34,642 bases of DNA. Origin: Perkinsus marinus ATCC 50983. Taxonomy: Eukaryota; Perkinsozoa; Perkinsida; Perkinsidae. This document shows positions 30,932-34,642 of this stretch, piece by piece. The notes under the pieces were generated by a model that searched no databases, was not told the origin of the DNA, and saw nothing but the letters and a program-made list of their open reading frames with translations. The position numbers were made by a program, and so were the translations under genes. Every line of letters begins with the position of its first letter. Position 1 is the first letter of the stretch. The stretch lies in the NCBI RefSeq assembly GCF_000006405.1, contig NW_003206658.1, positions 1,191,339 to 1,225,980 of the forward strand, in the 5' to 3' direction.

Positions 30932-32732
30932 TTAATGAGAAAATCTCAAGTGTCCGTGATGGTTTTCGGGAGGGCCATTGCACTCTAACTCGCTGGGTAT
31001 CATCTCGGCGAGGTAGTTGTACATCTTGTCGAAGCTGCAAGTCTCCCTAAACGATCGGGGTGGGGAACACTGGTCATATTGAGTGATGAACTTACTTTCC
31101 GCGACACTCCTCGATGGCATCCACCGACGCAACTCTACCATTGAAAAGCCAGCGGGCCTGATTGTCATCGTAGATCTCCAGAATGCGCATGGCCGCGAAG
31201 GTTGGCCAGTAGTTGGCACATTTGTGATGAGAGTCCATCCCTGAGTGCACACCGTTCAGCACAATAAACGCTGTAATACAGAGGCTCACAAGTCAAATCC
31301 AATGCGGCAGTGAAGACACTGGTCGGCCCAGTGTCGTGACCGATATAAACTGACAAACGCCTATCTGGGAGGTCTAGGTCTTCCAGAACATCCTAAGACG
31401 AGTCATGTCAGCAGAGGAGTCCATCAGAATTACTCTGATAAAAGGACCGAAAGCGAGGCGGCGAGATTCCGCGGAGGAGTTATACTGGAGCAAGTCCCAA
31501 TAGGTGGCCTGGTCAGAGATTCTCTTCAGGAGAGGACTCCCAGGGCCAAGGCCATAGGGGACGTCTCGAGAGGTGCTCGGAACTGTCGAGCAAAGGTGGC
31601 TCATCAGGCAATCCTGAGGAAGATATGAATGCAGACTGGAGTGTAACGGCGGAGGCCTACCAGCATCCCGGAGTAAAGACCGTCCATCTTCTTGGGGTCG
31701 TTGGTGTTAAACTCATCGTAACGTCCACTGGTGAGGCCGATGAGCTTCCGTTCAAGCGTCGATGCATATGTCCGCTTGAGAGCCTCTGGTGACTCGAGGA
31801 AGGTATCCAAGGAATCAGCAAGGCGAGGGCACACCTATTGGAAGCACAAATAAAGACAACAGTCAGCTGGTCATGAGTAGCTCACGCGTGGTTTGGGGGT
31901 CATGGAGTCCACATCGAGATCGTCAATGACAATGTCCAGACTGTCAGGGCCGTCTGCCACGAGTGATGGAGGGAGGGACACCACAAAGGCTTACATTGCT
32001 GAATATTCGGGAACAACCCCATAGCGAGAGCCTGGGCACTGTGAATGGTGCGAGTGAACTCAGTCGAACGGAACATCACTTGGGGCTCCAGCGGTGCCTA
32101 AGAAGAAAATATTGATGGAAGCGAGCAGCGACCGACCTACTTCTCCCAGCTCCAACGGCTTGGCGTAGGCCTTCCTCAGAGCCTCCCCATTCAGCAGATG
32201 CTGCTGAATGCCCGGCTCCACAACTTGGCCTAGCCGTACGTAAGATTCCCCATGAGCTGCTGCTCAAGACAGGGCCTACCGTAGGTACAGTTGCCCTTCA
32301 ACATCATCCTCTTGCCGGCCAGTCTAGTCCAACCAACACCTGTTCCCTCAGAGGGGCTGTTGATGAAGCCATAGTAGGTGGCGACTGGGCACATGTACCT
32401 GGACATATGTAGACAGACTCACAGCTGATAAGGCGACTCACTCAGTATCATCTCCTTCCCAGCAAGTGAGGTCTCTGGTCAGGACTCTTGCACCATGACG
32501 ACCAAAGACAACAACACGTTCCTACAAGAGGTCCCGAGTTCGATCCCCGGTGGATCCAATAATGTACACCTACCGGCTTAGCATCGGACTTGTCTTTCCG
32601 ACTGGGTATGTCCCCCCAAGTCATATCAGAGTGGCAGTAGTACAGAGGGTCCTCCTCAGGGAACAACAAGGTGTTGCTCGACCCAGCCTCAGCCATTGAG
32701 GCTGCCACTATGATCGCTCCAATGGACTTCAT
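30932..32732 (-). CDS. Histidine acid phosphatase, secretory
   Basis: Eleven exons: 32574-32732, 32442-32521, 32280-32398, 32141-32229, 31995-32097, 31886-31953, 31661-31834, 31434-31613, 31290-31392, 31096-31240 and 30932-31046. All phases match, giving 444 residues, normal for the family. ATG 32732 begins a signal peptide (MKSIGAIIVAASMAEAGS). The catalytic RHG motif is at 61-63 (VVFGRHGARVL), the phosphate-pocket strand FRSTEFTRTIHSAQALAMGL follows, and the second catalytic motif HD is at 343-344 (YIGHDTGPTSV). The C-terminus has WPTFAAMRILEIY and ECNGPPE, as in lysosomal/prostatic-type acid phosphatases. It should remove phosphate from monoesters through a phospho-histidine (H62) in an acidic compartment or outside the cell. 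Introns are 41-58 nt; the first (32522-32573) contains a tRNA T-arm fragment. Confidence 0.95.
32526..32557 (+). pseudogene. tRNA T-arm fragment forming most of a phosphatase intron
   Basis: The plus strand reads AAGAGGTCCCGAGTTCGATC followed by CCCGGTGGATCC: a variable-loop/T-arm/acceptor end with a consensus B box. No 5' half exists because the next bases are the phosphatase exon. The intron is 32522-32573 (52 nt), so about 60 percent of it is antisense tRNA. In the gene's direction the piece ends at the 3' splice site (GACCTCTTGTAG). Confidence 0.65.
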
Positions 32733-33021
32733 TTAAAATACGATGCCAATAGAAGTCATTAACCTCATCGTTGGTCCAGTCTACAGCTAGGCTAGGCTGC
32801 AGGATACTCAGCGAGCTCTGAGAGCATCGAGTTTCGCCTGAGGCTAGCGTTGGCAACTTCTCTAGTCGCAAGTTTTCATTACCGACTCGCATCTCAAAAC
32901 TACTTAGTAGGTCGCGTGAGAGGTTGGCCCCGAGCCAAGGCTGAGTCTTCCCGGCTGTTCTATTCTCACAGCAACTTCCCTCACCACTAGTGAACTCAGA
33001 TCAGCCAGAGAAGTAGAAACG
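32733..33021. other. Promoter side of the phosphatase gene
   Basis: Lies between the 3' end of an unidentified minus-strand gene and the phosphatase start. No exon could be supported. Confidence 0.4.
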
Positions 33022-34500
33022 TCACAAGTACTCGAGACTAGTATCCCGAATCTCAGAAGTTGCATAGTCTTCCGAACCTACAATGTCGGCCAACCGCTCT
33101 ATATGCCGAGCCACTGCCAACAACTGCACACCGTCACACATCTTGGACCGACTTGGCATGGACGAAGATCCTTTACTAACCTGATAAGGGTGGAGTACGC
33201 TACTTCTCATAAACACTTTATATACACTCACAGATTTGCTCTGCCCACCTCCCTCGCCAACAGCACTAGCATCACCCTTAACAGCTGGTATTGATGCCTG
33301 GATGGTGACCAAACAGCGTTGTGGCACCAACGACCAGCCAACCTCTGGTGCCATAGTGGACAAGACGGGGCGTGAGGCCTAAAGGTGAGGTCATGGCCAC
33401 CACCACCATTGCGGCTGTCAGGTTACCTCCTCGAGTGTGGTTGGGGTAGCGTTCTGATCTGTAGCAGGCCTCATGATCTCCCACGCCGCCTCGCCCTTCT
33501 CAGCCAACACCTGTCCATCCAGACGACCATTGAAGAGTCGACATATGCGTACAACAACTCCCTGCGGGCTGATGCCTGACAGCTTCAACAGTCAAGGAAC
33601 ACAGCACAGGAGCAGCTCACCTTGCCAGAGGGGTGACTGCAGACCTGTGTCACCAACGAGCTCAAAGCCACTCTGTAGGAGGAATGATCGTATGTCCACC
33701 GGCGACCCTGGACACTCAGTCACCGTTCGACCGTTCACCAGATACCTGAAGAGACAAGTAATTTCGTGGCGCGCGGTCACGAAAGAGCTCTCACTTCAGA
33801 GGAGTAGATTCCAGCGTTGAAACATGCTGGGCAAGTACCGTACCTGAAACAGCACCTGACGACAGAGATCCCGGGTTCGAACCTACGGAGGGGTATTTTG
33901 GCGCCACTGAACCGTAATATCGTCTCTTCACAACTGGACCTAACGCCCTCATTGGGAACATCGTATAGGACTTGTGCCTCTGTCTCGTGGACGGCCACGT
34001 TCATATTGCCGATGCCGTGCAGAGGCCGATACCTGAGAGATTCACCAGGTCAGTGTTGGAAAAGCATGTGTTCGCTTTCCTCAGCTGAACGCTGAAATTT
34101 CCTCACTCGTTATAAAAGTTTACTCGCGAATTCAACAGAAACCAATGAATTTCCGAGAAGAATTTTTCACATTATCATCAACACATGTAACATAGGCATA
34201 CAGTATACTCACGTGAAGAGCTCAGCAACGCTCCTACACGGCGACTTGACTTCCCTCATGCCTCCTCGCGTGACCAAGTCCCGACCGAGGGCTTCCGCAC
34301 AGTCACCTTTCACCAAAACAGACAATTGCAACCGCAGATGCTGAACAGGTCGCTTGGGGGCTCCCGACGTGACCCCGTCCATGAAGACAACAACACTACT
34401 GCCAATAGGGGCCCCGTGCCGCGTCGAAATCATCACACAAGGCCAACGGCGCCAATAATATACGTGTTGAGATTTTATAACACGTCTGGTCCTGGCAGTG
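33022..34500 (-). CDS. Unidentified multi-exon protein, 5' end probably beyond the window
   Basis: C-terminal exons fixed by phase: 33022-33180, 33232-33378, a larger exon ending at 33431 (left edge) with LFNGRLDGQVLAEKGEAAWE, one with YLVNGRTVTECPGSPVDIRS (from about 33734 down), 33913-34032 with VAVHETEAQVLYDVPNEGVR, and one from 34213 upward with VVVFMDGVTSGAPKRPVQHL and LGRDLVTRGGMREVKSPCRS. It ends TSLEYL then TGA at 33022. No family recognised. The regular beta-type pattern with many Val and Gly hints at beta-sandwich domains. The 180-nt intron 34033-34212 (phase AC+G) is filled by an introner, and the 69-nt intron 33844-33912 holds a tRNA T-arm. The exon joins near 33600 and the 5' end are uncertain. 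Confidence 0.7.
33864..33899 (+). pseudogene. tRNA T-arm fragment in an intron of the unidentified gene
   Basis: GAGATCCCGGGTTCGAACCT followed by ACGGAGGGGTATTTTGG on the plus strand: T-arm, acceptor-like end and a TTTT run, antisense to the gene. It lies in the likely 69-nt intron 33844-33912. Because 69 is a multiple of three and the frame is open, reading through cannot be excluded. Confidence 0.5.
34051..34205 (-). mobile_element. Introner-family element filling intron 34033-34212
   Basis: CAGTGTTGGAAAAGCATGTG then TTCGCTTTCCTCAGCTGAAC at left; ACTCGCGAATTCAACAGAAA inside; ATCATCAACACATGTAACAT at right. The intron is 180 nt and little of it is not element. In the gene's direction the left end of the element blends into the 5' splice site GTGAGTATAC, matching the family's own GTGAGAATATATGC end. 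Confidence 0.88.
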
Positions 34501-34642
34501 GATGAGAATATATGCACACGTGTTGGTGAAAATATAAAAAAATTATGGAAAAAATTTTAGCAAATACATGAGGAAATTACCATTGCACATGTTTCCACCC
34601 AGAATCGTGTTCCATAATTTTGTGAGTTCAGTTGAGGTAACC
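34498..34642 (+). mobile_element. Introner-family element cut by the window edge
   Basis: GTGGATGAGAATATATGCAC then ACGTGTTGGTGAAAATA marks the left end, and TTGTGAGTTCAGTTGAGGTAACC the CTCAGCTGAGG block near the right end. It flanks the most upstream exon seen of the unidentified minus-strand gene, so it is probably also intronic. Confidence 0.7.

Noticed and set aside
31271-31289. 19-nt GT-AG intron in the phosphatase
   Set aside because: The 49-nt choice (31241-31289) has normal size, correct phase and joins conserved segments.

Overview
The window is nuclear DNA of a unicellular eukaryote. Evidence: genes are split by many GT-AG introns, mostly 41-55 nt; two intact eukaryotic tRNA genes with A and B boxes are present; and there are U4/U6.U5 snRNP, V-ATPase proteolipid and autophagy proteins. 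The multi-pass protein with FVSHSW and a cysteine-rich RLWCVFEL block (1572-3194) belongs to a family that is very common in Perkinsus and dinoflagellates. My best guess is therefore a perkinsozoan/dinoflagellate-lineage alveolate, perhaps Perkinsus; this is inference. Exon boundaries were worked out by hand from splice sites and reading phase.

Layout. 1-1570: microsatellite and a tRNA-like relic, no gene resolved. 1572-3194 (-): TIR-like membrane protein. 3195-5778: only weak coding candidates. 5779-6478 (-): signal-peptide GNAT acetyltransferase. 7406-8013 and 9586-10183 (-): two almost identical V-ATPase subunit c genes. 10693-12297 (-): CAMK-like protein kinase in 8 exons. 12449-12686 (-): gene for a 60-residue protein. 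12749-12820 (+): tRNA-Trp. 13178-14032 (-): SNRNP27, 6 exons. About 14633-26403 (+): ATG2, the autophagy lipid-transfer protein, in roughly 37 exons. 26404-28660: mostly repeats. 28661-30255 (+): RRM protein, 6 exons. 30932-32732 (-): histidine acid phosphatase, 11 exons. 33022 to the right edge (-): unidentified multi-exon gene.

The striking feature is what fills the introns. Ordinary introns here are about 41-55 nt. The long ones (180-670 nt) carry (a) an approximately 150-175 bp repeat family with imperfect terminal inverted repeats, present in both orientations in introns of three different genes and fitting the definition of introner elements; (b) a second MITE family with GAGTTTCAC-type termini, three copies, all in ATG2 introns; and (c) tRNA genes or tRNA relics. 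The tRNA relics include an ATG2 intron that is almost entirely a degenerate tRNA-Pro and a 52-nt phosphatase intron made largely of an antisense tRNA T-arm. An intact tRNA-Cys gene lies antisense inside another ATG2 intron. A further oddity is the subunit c pair, whose near-identity stops exactly at the start and stop codons.
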